Below, piece after piece: positions 56,147-64,000 of a DNA stretch of 64,000 bases; the stretch's first letter is position 1, and the number at the start of each line of letters is the position of its first letter. The notes below the pieces were generated by a model that was not told the origin of the DNA, searched no databases, and saw only the letters and a program-made list of their open reading frames with translations. The stretch is from Gimesia sp. (lineage in GTDB: Bacteria; Planctomycetota; Planctomycetia; Planctomycetales; Planctomycetaceae): the NCBI GenBank assembly GCA_002706765.1, contig PAJV01000024.1:126092-190091 (forward strand), in the 5' to 3' direction. A program made the translations under genes and the position numbers.

Positions 56147-57577
56147 ATGATTTTTCTGCGCAGAGAAATTTATGGATTATTTTTCGTACTTTGTTTTCTG
56201 GTTTTGCCAGGCCAAACCCTGTCTGCTGCGGAGAAGCAAAGCCCCAATATCCTGTTTCTATTTACCGATGATCAACGCGCTGACACGATCCATGCCTTGG
56301 GGAACCCCCTGATCAAGACCCCCAATCTGGATGAGCTGGTTCATAGTGGTTTTGTCTTTAACAATGCTTATTGTCTGGGAAGTAATTCCGGCGCAGTCTG
56401 TGTCTGCAGTCGAAATATGCTGCTCAGCGGTCGAACCTACTTTCGCTGGACCGGCCGCTACGCTTCCGCTGAAAAACCGAATTTTCCCGATTCCATGAAA
56501 ACCGCCGGTTACTACACCTACCATCATGGTAAAAAAGGGAATACGGCAGCGGAAATCCATAAACGGTTTGACCATTCGAAATACCTGAATGATTCCCAGG
56601 CCCGTCTGCTGGGGCAGCCTGGTAAAGAAATTGTCGATAACGCGATTGAGTTTCTGCAGAAAAAGAACGACCAGCCCTTTTTCATGTACCTGGCGTTTGC
56701 CTGTCCACACGATCCGCGGGTTGCCGATCAGGAATATAGGGATCTGTATCAACGCGAGGAGATTCCCTTACCCCCCAATTATCTGCCTCTGCATCCCTTT
56801 AATAACGGAGAGCAGGTGGTGCGCGATGAGCTGCTGGCGGGCTTCCCTCGGAGCAAAGCAGAAATTCGAAAACACCTCCACGATTATTATGCAGATATTA
56901 CAGGACTGGATCGTCATATTGGTCGACTATTAAAAGCCTTGAAAGACAAAGGTGACTATGAAAATACGATCATCATATTTTCTTCCGATCACGGGCTGGC
57001 CGTTGGCAGTCATGGTTTGATGGGTAAACAGAGTCTGTATGAACATAGCATGAAGTCGCCTCTGATATTTTCGGGACCGGGGATTCCCCATGGTCGGAGT
57101 GACGCGCTGGTTTACCTGTATGATATCTTTCCCACGGTTTGTGAAATGGTCGGAACTGACATTCCGCAGGGACTGGATGCGGTCAGCATGTGGCCTGTGA
57201 TCGAAGGCAAGAAAACTCAAATCAGGGAGACTCTGTTTACCGCTTATAAAGATGTGCAACGCTCAGTCCGCGATGAGCGCTGGAAACTGATTACCTATCC
57301 GCAAATCAATAAGTCACAGCTGTTTGATCTACAGAATGACCCTCAGGAAATGAAAGATTTATCTGGGCAGTCTGCCTGTCAGCCTCATTCAGATCGTTTA
57401 TGGATGGCGCTGAAAGACTGGCAGAAAAAAACAGGCGATACAAGTCCGCTGGTATCAAATACTCCACAGGATGCTGGTTTTAAAGCACCCACCTCAGAGG
57501 AACTTGAGAAATTGAAACAGGACTGGCAGCCGAAGCAGAAAAAAACGAAACAGCAACCCTCTCATAAGAAACAATAA
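56147..57577 (+). CDS. Secreted sulfatase with altered active-site motif
   Basis: A 476-aa alkaline-phosphatase-fold sulfatase. The signal peptide is at residues 1-28. Metal ligands are in [13 protein letters not shown] (Asp-Asp), DHG in [15 protein letters not shown], and His/Lys in [11 protein letters not shown]. The catalytic Cys that is converted to formylglycine is C85 in [13 protein letters not shown]. The normal C-x-P-x-R reads C85-V-C87-S-R89, so Cys replaces Pro. Activity may depend on an unusual maturation, or the enzyme may have changed function. The ATG at 56147 follows GGAGGCAATC. An S4 gene follows four bases downstream. Confidence 0.9.
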   Translation: MIFLRREIYGLFFVLCFLVLPGQTLSAAEKQSPNILFLFTDDQRADTIHALGNPLIKTPNLDELVHSGFVFNNAYCLGSNSGAVCVCSRNMLLSGRTYFRWTGRYASAEKPNFPDSMKTAGYYTYHHGKKGNTAAEIHKRFDHSKYLNDSQARLLGQPGKEIVDNAIEFLQKKNDQPFFMYLAFACPHDPRVADQEYRDLYQREEIPLPPNYLPLHPFNNGEQVVRDELLAGFPRSKAEIRKHLHDYYADITGLDRHIGRLLKALKDKGDYENTIIIFSSDHGLAVGSHGLMGKQSLYEHSMKSPLIFSGPGIPHGRSDALVYLYDIFPTVCEMVGTDIPQGLDAVSMWPVIEGKKTQIRETLFTAYKDVQRSVRDERWKLITYPQINKSQLFDLQNDPQEMKDLSGQSACQPHSDRLWMALKDWQKKTGDTSPLVSNTPQDAGFKAPTSEELEKLKQDWQPKQKKTKQQPSHKKQ

Positions 57578-57581
57578 CGAT

Positions 57582-57797
57582 ATGGTATCAGAAGATCGGC
57601 CACCGATTCGATTGGATCAGTTTTTAAAATTTCAGGCGGCAGTGGGAACTGGTGGGCATGCCAAAGTGGTCATCCAGGGAGGAGAAGTCACTGTAAACGG
57701 CGTGGTTGAAACACGACGACGCAAACAACTCTCCCCCGGAGACATTGTGGCGTATGCCGGAGAAGAGTGGTGTGTGGAATTAATAGACGAGAATTGA
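57582..57797 (+). CDS. S4-domain RNA-binding protein (YbcJ-like)
   Basis: A 71-aa single S4 domain. It matches the short YbcJ/YaaA-like group in length and in the segments IRLDQFLKFQAAVGTGGHAK, VIQGGEVTVNGVVETRRRKQ and LSPGDIVAY. S4 domains bind structured RNA, and this small protein may bind rRNA or tRNA. It starts four bases after the sulfatase stop, so it is co-transcribed, although no functional link is known. Confidence 0.88.
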   Translation: MVSEDRPPIRLDQFLKFQAAVGTGGHAKVVIQGGEVTVNGVVETRRRKQLSPGDIVAYAGEEWCVELIDEN

Positions 57798-57938
57798 TTA
57801 TCTTGCGCTGCTGCGGTGGAGATTCAAGATTCCCCCGATGACAATCACACAGCTCATCAACAGTAGATAATCAGTCGCTGTTGCGTTCTGCCAGGCATTC
57901 AGCAGATAATCCATCCAGCCATCGATCCAGAGTTCCAT
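57798..57938 (-). CDS. Possible small membrane protein, 46 aa
   Basis: The minus-strand ATG at 57938 follows GGGGGACG, and the frame ends with TAA directly against the S4 gene stop. The protein has an amphipathic N-terminus (MELWIDGWMDYLLNAWQN) and a hydrophobic stretch of about 15 residues (YLLLMSCVIVIGGIL), then a basic end (LHRSSAR). It looks like a single-pass small membrane protein. No similarity is known to me. Confidence 0.5.
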   Translation of the reverse strand: MELWIDGWMDYLLNAWQNATATDYLLLMSCVIVIGGILNLHRSSAR

Positions 57939-58057
57939 CGAACGTCCCCCCGTTACTGGCCCGCAACAATCTGTAAACTACGTAATTCTACACCCTGTGT
58001 GGCTGAGTGCCTGATTGAGTTAATAAAAACGCACTTCAGAATATTGATGGTTGCGTT

Positions 58058-60652
58058 TTAGAAACGGGGAAGCCTGCGCAGCGATTCGATATGCTGCTTG
58101 ATTTCTTCCAGATACTGACTGGCAGGTGTCAGTTTATTCAACTGTATCAGTGTTTTTTCCGCATCTGAGGTTTGCGCATAAAACAATTGACTCTGGATGA
58201 GTAACCTGAGTATCTCTGGCTGGTTCGGAATCAAGACATTTGCCCGTTCCAGCAGACTGAGTGCTTTGCCGGGAACGCCCGATTCCTCGTACCAGCTGAC
58301 CAGTGTCAATACGTCCTGTAGAGATTCCGAGCTGAGATGTTCCTGTTTTGCATCATCTGTTATTTGGGGAATTTTTAGCAGGCGCTCGATCACTTCTTCC
58401 AGTTGGAGCATGTGCAAAGTCTGAGAAGCTTCTGCTTCTCCTGAGGCGATGGCATGGTTTAACTGCTGTTTGGCTTCCTGTTTACGACCTTCCGCGAGAT
58501 AGATTTTTGCCAGCAGATAGTGTCGCTTGCCTGCTGAGCCGGGATAAGCGGATGACTGCTTGAGTGCCTTCACGAGAGTCTGTTCTGCTGTGGTGATTTC
58601 AGAGAAACGCAGATAATTCTCAGCCAGTTGCAGATCGACCTGATCGCTTTGAACTGCAGGCTGCTCGTCCTGGGCTCCCGATTGATAACTGGCTTCCAGC
58701 GTGTCATGTGCCAGGTTGATTCCTCTGACGAGATCGCGACGGAGCATCTTCTGGTCCGGCATCGAAAATGCCCGTTCAAACTCCCGAATGGATTTCTGAT
58801 ATTGCTTCGTTTTGATATAAGACCAGGCCAGCAGGTTGGTCAGTCTGACATCCGTGATCTGTTGCTGCTCCAGGTTGCCGACGTAGTCGATCAATTCATC
58901 ATAGTGAGCGGTGGCAAACAGTTGTTGTGCATAGGCAACCTGAAACGCCAGGCGATGAGGAAACTTTTCAATCGCCGCTCTTGCCAGTTTGAGAGAGTCA
59001 TCCGGGTGCCAGTATTGATTTCGTATCGTGCCACTGCGGTTCGGTTCCAGCTTGAGAATCATGACCCCCTGTTCGTCATATACCGGTGTCATACGATAGA
59101 CGAGGTCCTGGTCAAGGAGATGCCAGGGAAACGCGGAGACCGTCTCTCGGCTGAATGTAACGAGGTAATCAGCGGGCAATTTCTGAATCTCTTTGTGTAG
59201 CTGTTCTGCATTAGTAATTTCAAAAAAGTTCAGCTTTTGAAAGCGATGTCCCGTGGTCGCGATATCCGCGCGTCGTGTAATCAGTCGGGCAGAGGGAGCC
59301 GTATTTTCCCTGATCCATGTACCGGCCGCAGTCCAGTTGCTGAACTGATTGGGTGGTAATTGATCTTTGTAAAAGTTCTGCGGATCCCGAATCATTTTCA
59401 GATTGGCATCAATCAATGCGCTGTCCGTTTTCAACTGCCAGCCAGTCAGTAACAGCAGTAAAAGAGCGCAGGCCGCGAACAGAATTTTGCGAAACAGGGG
59501 ACGGGATACTTGGAAGTGATTTGAAAAAGCGCCCCAGCCTGCAGGCAGAAAAGCGAGTACGACAGGCAGCAGTGGCAGGGTAAACCGCTGTTGCATCCAC
59601 GGCCAGAGAGAAAGAATTCCCAGGCTGAAGATCAGGTACCAGAGTGCGACGGTTCCCCCTTGCCGGCGGCTTTTGATCATCCCGTAACATGAGAGTGCAA
59701 GTATCATCGCGCCGAGCAACAGGTAGACCCCGACTGGTCCCGGCAAAATCGCGTTTTCATCAAGGATCATACGAGAATAGCGAGGCATTGCTCCCGGCAT
59801 ATCAGGAAACAGTTTCTGGCAAAAACTGTCGAAGTGCGTCTGGCTACGTTGCAGAATATTGATCACGGTTCCGATAACGCCCTGTGCTTTCAATTCCTGC
59901 AGGGCAACAGAAGTATAACCACTTTTCTCCAATGCAGAGTTGCGGAACATCCAGAAACCAGTTGCCAGCAGCGAACAGGCCACTCCGATCAGCCACCACC
60001 AGCGGGCTTTGCGAGCAATCGCCCAGATCCCAACAGCAAGAACCAGTGCTATGCCGATCGTTCGTAAAAACGGAAGAAAAATCAGCAGACAGGTGAAACA
60101 TGCCAGATGCCATTTACCGGGAGATTCTGTCTGAACAGCCAGTAAATACAGAATCGCCAGAGAGCAGGCCATGAATGGTATTTCACTCATGACGAGCGTA
60201 GAGAAGAACAGGGTGTAGGGATTGATGGCGATCATCCCGGCGATCAGAATTGCAGGCCAGTAATAAAGATCCGGGTTGGACTTGAATGAGCCTTTTTCTG
60301 ATTTGTGGAGTTGCAGGACATAGAGATATAAGAGCGTCAGCATGGCAAGACCTGACAGCCAGACAGTGGCTTTGGCCCCGATGACATTATAGGGGGCAAT
60401 TAACGCTGCCGGGGATAACAGCAGCGACATTCCTGGAGGGCGATGGGCATAGAGAGGTTCGCCAGGTGTATCGATTTCACGATACCCCGTACCGTTGACA
60501 AGTGATTTCGCCATGATGACATAGCGGGCACTGTCAGGTGTATAGAAATAGAGTTGGTTCCAGCGCGCGATCACTATGCCTGAAAACAGAATCAGCAGAA
60601 GCAGAACGCTGATCAGATGGGATCGTGTAGAAGACTGAGACAGACCTTTCAT
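58058..60652 (-). CDS. GT-C glycosyltransferase-like membrane protein with C-terminal TPR
   Basis: A protein of about 864 aa. The first 400 residues have ten or more hydrophobic segments and, in the first periplasmic loop, the pattern YTPDSARYVIMAKSLVNG, where the Asp matches the catalytic acid of ArnT/PMT-type GT-C enzymes. The next part (about 430-540) is a soluble loop. From about 565 to 864 the chain is TPR-like helices (LAFQVAYAQQLFATAHYDEL). GT-C enzymes use polyprenyl-linked sugar donors, and a TPR tail is the O-GlcNAc-transferase-style protein-binding part. The ATG at 60652 is chosen over a TTG upstream, and no ribosome site is obvious. Confidence 0.75.
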   Translation of the reverse strand: MKGLSQSSTRSHLISVLLLLILFSGIVIARWNQLYFYTPDSARYVIMAKSLVNGTGYREIDTPGEPLYAHRPPGMSLLLSPAALIAPYNVIGAKATVWLSGLAMLTLLYLYVLQLHKSEKGSFKSNPDLYYWPAILIAGMIAINPYTLFFSTLVMSEIPFMACSLAILYLLAVQTESPGKWHLACFTCLLIFLPFLRTIGIALVLAVGIWAIARKARWWWLIGVACSLLATGFWMFRNSALEKSGYTSVALQELKAQGVIGTVINILQRSQTHFDSFCQKLFPDMPGAMPRYSRMILDENAILPGPVGVYLLLGAMILALSCYGMIKSRRQGGTVALWYLIFSLGILSLWPWMQQRFTLPLLPVVLAFLPAGWGAFSNHFQVSRPLFRKILFAACALLLLLLTGWQLKTDSALIDANLKMIRDPQNFYKDQLPPNQFSNWTAAGTWIRENTAPSARLITRRADIATTGHRFQKLNFFEITNAEQLHKEIQKLPADYLVTFSRETVSAFPWHLLDQDLVYRMTPVYDEQGVMILKLEPNRSGTIRNQYWHPDDSLKLARAAIEKFPHRLAFQVAYAQQLFATAHYDELIDYVGNLEQQQITDVRLTNLLAWSYIKTKQYQKSIREFERAFSMPDQKMLRRDLVRGINLAHDTLEASYQSGAQDEQPAVQSDQVDLQLAENYLRFSEITTAEQTLVKALKQSSAYPGSAGKRHYLLAKIYLAEGRKQEAKQQLNHAIASGEAEASQTLHMLQLEEVIERLLKIPQITDDAKQEHLSSESLQDVLTLVSWYEESGVPGKALSLLERANVLIPNQPEILRLLIQSQLFYAQTSDAEKTLIQLNKLTPASQYLEEIKQHIESLRRLPRF

Positions 60653-61078
60653 CAATGGAATCAACTTGTGTAAAAGGGAGAAGTGGATGAGATACAACCA
60701 ACGGAGACTACGAGATCAGCAATTGTTATACCTTTTAGCGTCAGTTGAGATCTGCTCGCCTTGTTTCAATACTGAATTTGAGCATCAGTCCGGTACTGCC
60801 GATTAGAGGTGCCTGAAAAGCGAGGATTGCCGATCAAAGAGGGGGAAGTAACCGGTTTTGAGAACCGTTGACATTTGAGGGCCGTTGATATCTCACCACG
60901 TTGTTGCATTTTTGCATCATTTCAGAATCCTGCTCTGAATTTCCTCTGCCGTTGCAATTTCATGCCAATTGTTTCACAATTCGAGGCGCGTAGCGCGATC
61001 TATTCACGGATTGGTCAGGGCTGCTTTTTGATCTGTTTCGATTCATTCCCGTTTATTAGTTTATAACAGGTGTTTCTC
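60653..61078. other. 426-base divergent intergenic region
   Basis: This is the gap between the GT-C gene and the GH15-like gene. It contains a small dyad CGGTT/AACCG near 60852-60866, followed by two copies of CCGTTGA about 20 bases apart (near 60865 and 60885). No gene or clear promoter was identified. Confidence 0.35.
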
Positions 61079-62377
61079 ATGGATGACCAACATTTTCGCT
61101 CGCTCATAAAATCACTGCAGACCGTTGCTGAAACAGAAGCTCTGGTCAGTTTTCTGGAAGAACAGGGGACGTTTTCGTTTCCGGCTTTGGAGAATGGACT
61201 GTTTCCAGCGGCCATAGCGCATGAGTCAACCGGGTATCAGAGTATCTGGGTTCGAGATAATATTCATGTTGCACATGCTTTAAACGCAGTTGGAAAGTCT
61301 GGACCAGCCTGTAAAGCCATCTCGACATTGACGGAGTATTTTACCAGGCACCGGGATCGGTTTGATCAAATTATCTCCGGACAGGCCAGCCCCGCTGAAG
61401 TCATGAAACGCCCTCACATTCGCTTTGATGGGAATACGCTCGGCGAGATTGATGAGAAATGGGCGCATGCGCAAAATGACGCTTTGGGTTATTACGTCTG
61501 GTTTTATTGTTTGCTGCTATCCCAGGGCAAGCTGGAACCGGTTTCAGGTACGCTGGAATTACTGGCAGCCTTTGTGCGATATTTCGAATCGATCCGTTAC
61601 TGGGAAGATGCAGACAGTGGTCACTGGGAAGAGACACGGAAAATTGAAGCTTCCAGTATCGGCACCGTGGTCAGTGGATTGAAGATGCTGAAACGTTATC
61701 TGGACCAGTCTGAACGCTGGAATCAGTTTCGTTATGCAGGGGTACCCGTTACTGATGATTCCGTTGACTTACTGATTCAACAGGGGCAGGCTGCCCTGGA
61801 TGAAATCCTGCCGGCAGAATGTATTCAGGAAGATCCCCTGCTGGCACGAAAGTATGATGGTGCGCTGCTGTTTCTGATTTTCCCGCTCGGCCTGGTACAG
61901 GGAGAAATGGCGGAGAAGATTATGGAAGATGTTCGATCCCATTTAATGGGCGAGTATGGAATCCGTCGTTACCTGGGCGATTCTTACTGGTGTGCCGACT
62001 ACAAAGATATGCTGGGTGAAGAGGATCGCACCGTCGACTTCAGCGATGATCAATCGAGTCGAGATAAACTGTTGAAACCCGGACAGGAAGCGCAATGGTG
62101 CATTTTCGATTCCGTGTTGTCGGTGATTTACGGTCAGAGGTTTCTACAGTCAGAAAAAACAGAGGATTTTGAAAAGCAACGTTTTCACCTGGATCGCTCC
62201 CTCGGTCAACTCACCACCAGTGAATCTGTATTCGGGCCTTATAAATGTCCTGAATCATATTACCTGGAAAAAGGCAGATATGTTCCCAATGACATTACTC
62301 CCCTGTTGTGGACACAGGGCAATCTGATGATGGCCCTGCAGCAATGGAAACAGACACTGAAGACCCGCATTCAATAA
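61079..62377 (+). CDS. GH15-like / phosphorylase-kinase-alpha-beta-like protein
   Basis: A 432-aa alpha/alpha-toroid protein. The segments SIWVRDNIHVAHAL and DEKWAHAQNDALGYYVWFYCLL resemble glucoamylase-like (GH15) proteins and the N-terminal domain of phosphorylase kinase alpha/beta subunits. No signal peptide is visible, so it should be cytoplasmic and may act on stored glucans. The ATG at 61079 follows ACAGGTG; GTG at 61070 is an alternative. The two catalytic acids of true GH15 enzymes cannot be placed with certainty, so hydrolase activity is unproven. Confidence 0.72.
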   Translation: MDDQHFRSLIKSLQTVAETEALVSFLEEQGTFSFPALENGLFPAAIAHESTGYQSIWVRDNIHVAHALNAVGKSGPACKAISTLTEYFTRHRDRFDQIISGQASPAEVMKRPHIRFDGNTLGEIDEKWAHAQNDALGYYVWFYCLLLSQGKLEPVSGTLELLAAFVRYFESIRYWEDADSGHWEETRKIEASSIGTVVSGLKMLKRYLDQSERWNQFRYAGVPVTDDSVDLLIQQGQAALDEILPAECIQEDPLLARKYDGALLFLIFPLGLVQGEMAEKIMEDVRSHLMGEYGIRRYLGDSYWCADYKDMLGEEDRTVDFSDDQSSRDKLLKPGQEAQWCIFDSVLSVIYGQRFLQSEKTEDFEKQRFHLDRSLGQLTTSESVFGPYKCPESYYLEKGRYVPNDITPLLWTQGNLMMALQQWKQTLKTRIQ

Positions 62378-62393
62378 GAGAGGCGAGTTTGTC

Positions 62394-63557
62394 CTAAGAC
62401 AGGAGTTGGTGAATCAGACGGGTATAAACCGACTGGTTCGATTCTTTTAATGCTTCGGCTGCCTGCTGTAAAATCCGGATCTGACGTGGTGTGACAGGAA
62501 CAGGTGTGTTTTTTTCTGGAACTGCTGGAATCAGTTTTTTCATGAGTTGCTCCAGCAGGGTGTCGATTCCTGATTTCGTGATTGATGAGACAGAGATCGC
62601 AGCGTGGGGGAGTGGCTGTTTCCAGCTTTGCGGAAGATCCGATTTGTGTGCGACTATGATTGATTCGGGCCATTGGGAGACGAGTCTCAGGTCATGTGCC
62701 TGTTCAGGCTGACTGACATCAATCAGAATCAGGTTACAATCTGCAGAACGCATCATCTGTTCTGCGCGCCGGATACCCGTTGATTCGAGCACATCGGCCT
62801 GTTCGCGAATCCCTGCTGTATCGGAGAACTGGATAGGCCAGCCTTCAAGGGCTGTGGTAGCAGTGAGGACATCCCGGGTCGTGCCTGCTTCATTGAATAC
62901 GATCGATCGTTCATAACCCAGGATTGCATTGATCAGACTTGATTTGCCAACATTAGGACGTCCCGCAAGAACAACACACCAGGGAGAGGTCAGGTGAAGT
63001 CCGAATTGTTCCCAGTCCAGCAGGTTCTGAATTTGTGACTGGTAGTAATCCAGATCAAAGGGTTGATCAGCAACAGGCAGAAGGGCTTCAAACGCTGATT
63101 TCAGGACCCCTTCAGACTGACGCAGCAATATTTCTGCCGTGCGAAATGTGGTCGCCGCAGTGAGCCTGTCCTGAAGTTCGAAGTCTAATTCTGTTTTGGT
63201 CGATTTCACCAGTTGTTCCCATGAATTTCGTGGGCAACCCCGTGCTTCCAGATCAGAAAGTATCCGCTCTACAGCAGCCAGGCCCCCGTGACAGTGGATG
63301 TCGACGGTATATTCATCCAGGCGGCAGATCACCAGATCTTCATTGCTGGTTTGTCCCCAGAGGCCATATACGATTCGATTCAATGGTTGCGCTGCGAGCG
63401 ATTTTTGATTGGCTGCGTTGAAGCAGGCATTGATGGCGGCTGCTATTGAATTCAATTCGCCTTTCACGCGTATTGTCGCAACGGCCCCTCGTCCGCGAGG
63501 CGTTAACAGCGTCGCGGAACAGGAAACCGGCTCATGATTTTCAATCGACTGAGGCAT
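62394..63557 (-). CDS. MnmE/TrmE-like GTPase, short and lacking the C-terminal Cys motif
   Basis: A 387-aa protein. The N-terminal folate-binding-like domain (RGRGAVATIRVKG, DIHCHGGLAAVERIL) and a G domain are both present: G1 GRPNVGKSS, G2 EAGTTRD, G3 DTAGI, and G4 as AHKSD instead of NKxD. Normal MnmE is about 450 aa and ends in a C-[IL]-G-K motif whose Cys is essential for tRNA wobble uridine modification in E. coli. This one ends at ...LIHQLLS. It may be a paralogue or a lineage-specific form. Six bases separate it from the coaX stop, so both are co-transcribed. Confidence 0.85.
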   Translation of the reverse strand: MPQSIENHEPVSCSATLLTPRGRGAVATIRVKGELNSIAAAINACFNAANQKSLAAQPLNRIVYGLWGQTSNEDLVICRLDEYTVDIHCHGGLAAVERILSDLEARGCPRNSWEQLVKSTKTELDFELQDRLTAATTFRTAEILLRQSEGVLKSAFEALLPVADQPFDLDYYQSQIQNLLDWEQFGLHLTSPWCVVLAGRPNVGKSSLINAILGYERSIVFNEAGTTRDVLTATTALEGWPIQFSDTAGIREQADVLESTGIRRAEQMMRSADCNLILIDVSQPEQAHDLRLVSQWPESIIVAHKSDLPQSWKQPLPHAAISVSSITKSGIDTLLEQLMKKLIPAVPEKNTPVPVTPRQIRILQQAAEALKESNQSVYTRLIHQLLS

Positions 63558-63563
63558 GTTGAA

Positions 63564-64000
63564 TTACCTGATCCCGCTGATTTCTTGTGCCACGATCGCC
63601 AGTCCCTGCAGTGTTAATAATGGTTCAAACCGCACTAATTCATCAAGATGCGGCGCGAGTAATGAGGAACCGCCCCCCGTGAGCAGAACCAATGGTGGTT
63701 CCGGGCAGGTTTTGAAAAGCGAATGATTTTGAAGCTGGTGAATCAGTTCCCGAACTGCCCCCAGTTGACCCCAGAATAAGCCACTGCGAATTGCATTGGT
63801 CGTATGTTTTCCGAGTACTACTGGTTCCTGCTGGCGCAGGTCAGATACCGGAATCAGTGGTAATAGAGCCGTGTAATCATGGAGCGATTTTGCGGAAAGT
63901 TCAAATCCCGGTAGAATGGATCCCCCTGCAAAATGACCCTCAGATGAGACGACGTCCACAGTGGTCGCAGTTCCGGTATCGACAATAATGGCACCCTGAT
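63564..64000 (-). CDS. coaX: Type III pantothenate kinase, C-terminal part (partial)
   Basis: The frame is open past the right edge; the visible 145 codons are the C-terminal part. It reads IIVDTGTATTVDVV at the edge, followed by GGSILPGFELSAKSLHDYTALLP and GGGSSLLAPHL. These are the acetate-kinase/ASKHA-fold motifs of CoaX, which phosphorylates pantothenate in the first step of CoA synthesis and is not inhibited by CoA. The stop codon is followed six bases later by the MnmE-like start. Confidence 0.92.
   Translation of the reverse strand, partial: QGAIIVDTGTATTVDVVSSEGHFAGGSILPGFELSAKSLHDYTALLPLIPVSDLRQQEPVVLGKHTTNAIRSGLFWGQLGAVRELIHQLQNHSLFKTCPEPPLVLLTGGGSSLLAPHLDELVRFEPLLTLQGLAIVAQEISGIR

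Noticed and set aside
1-64000. CRISPR array, insertion sequence, prophage, tRNA or rRNA genes
   Set aside because: No regularly spaced repeats, transposase, integrase, phage structural genes or recognisable tRNA/rRNA sequences were seen by reading.

Overview
The window looks like chromosomal DNA of a planctomycete, most likely a Gimesia/Planctomyces-type member of the Planctomycetaceae. This is inferred from moderate GC, a secreted sulfatase, a Tat-exported sugar isomerase/epimerase-like protein, a PilB/GspE-N-like tail on a GGDEF protein, MJ0042-type zinc-ribbon membrane proteins, many secreted TPR proteins, and housekeeping genes scattered singly on both strands instead of in long operons. 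No insertion sequence, prophage, CRISPR array, rRNA or tRNA was recognised. The window reads as core genome with lineage-specific genes mixed in.

Layout. 1-331: start of a membrane antiporter (runs off the left edge). 605-5383: a signalling island, with CheX-like phosphatase, CheY-like receiver and HDOD-GGDEF protein on the minus strand, and a tiny histidine-kinase-DHp-like protein plus a NarL-type regulator on the plus strand. 5407-11251: aldo/keto reductase, SRAP peptidase, HAD phosphatase with an ExeA-like ATPase, RsmE, a DUF5658-like membrane protein and a secreted TIM-barrel isomerase. 11554-23710: LeuS, a HerA-like ATPase, a thioesterase, a PfkB kinase, a cyclophilin lipoprotein, homoserine dehydrogenase, an HNH protein and SerA. 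24020-30737: a TAXI-type binding protein with a membrane partner, TrmB, a CinA-C amidase, a TPR-HEAT lipoprotein and a small membrane protein. 31007-41076: NAD synthetase, a fused serine hydrolase-NamZ (DUF1343) protein, PPK2, a secreted unknown, a membrane-anchored PTP/DSP phosphatase, TatC and a zinc-ribbon membrane protein. 41291-50497: a TPR protein, a possible 51-aa gene, groES-groEL, argG, a metallophosphoesterase, an aldehyde dehydrogenase, a lipoprotein and RlmN. 50708-64000: a secreted TPR-like protein, a DegT aminotransferase, a seven-iron ferredoxin, a DapA-family protein, sulfatase plus S4 protein, a 46-aa membrane protein, a GT-C/TPR fusion, a GH15-like protein, a shortened MnmE-like GTPase and CoaX (runs off the right edge).

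Themes: tRNA/rRNA maintenance (LeuS, TrmB, RsmE, RlmN, MnmE-like), amino-acid synthesis (Hom, SerA, ArgG), cofactors (NadE, CoaX, CinA-C), envelope and export (TatC, the NamZ fusion, lipoproteins, GT-C), and two-component/c-di-GMP signalling. Notable items are the hydrolase-NamZ fusion, the DHp-only protein beside a response regulator, an MnmE-like GTPase without the C-terminal Cys motif, a sulfatase with Cys in place of the motif Pro, a GroEL without a GGM tail, an orphan membrane-spanning TAXI protein, and structured leaders upstream of hom and serA. All functions are read from sequence motifs; no database search was run.
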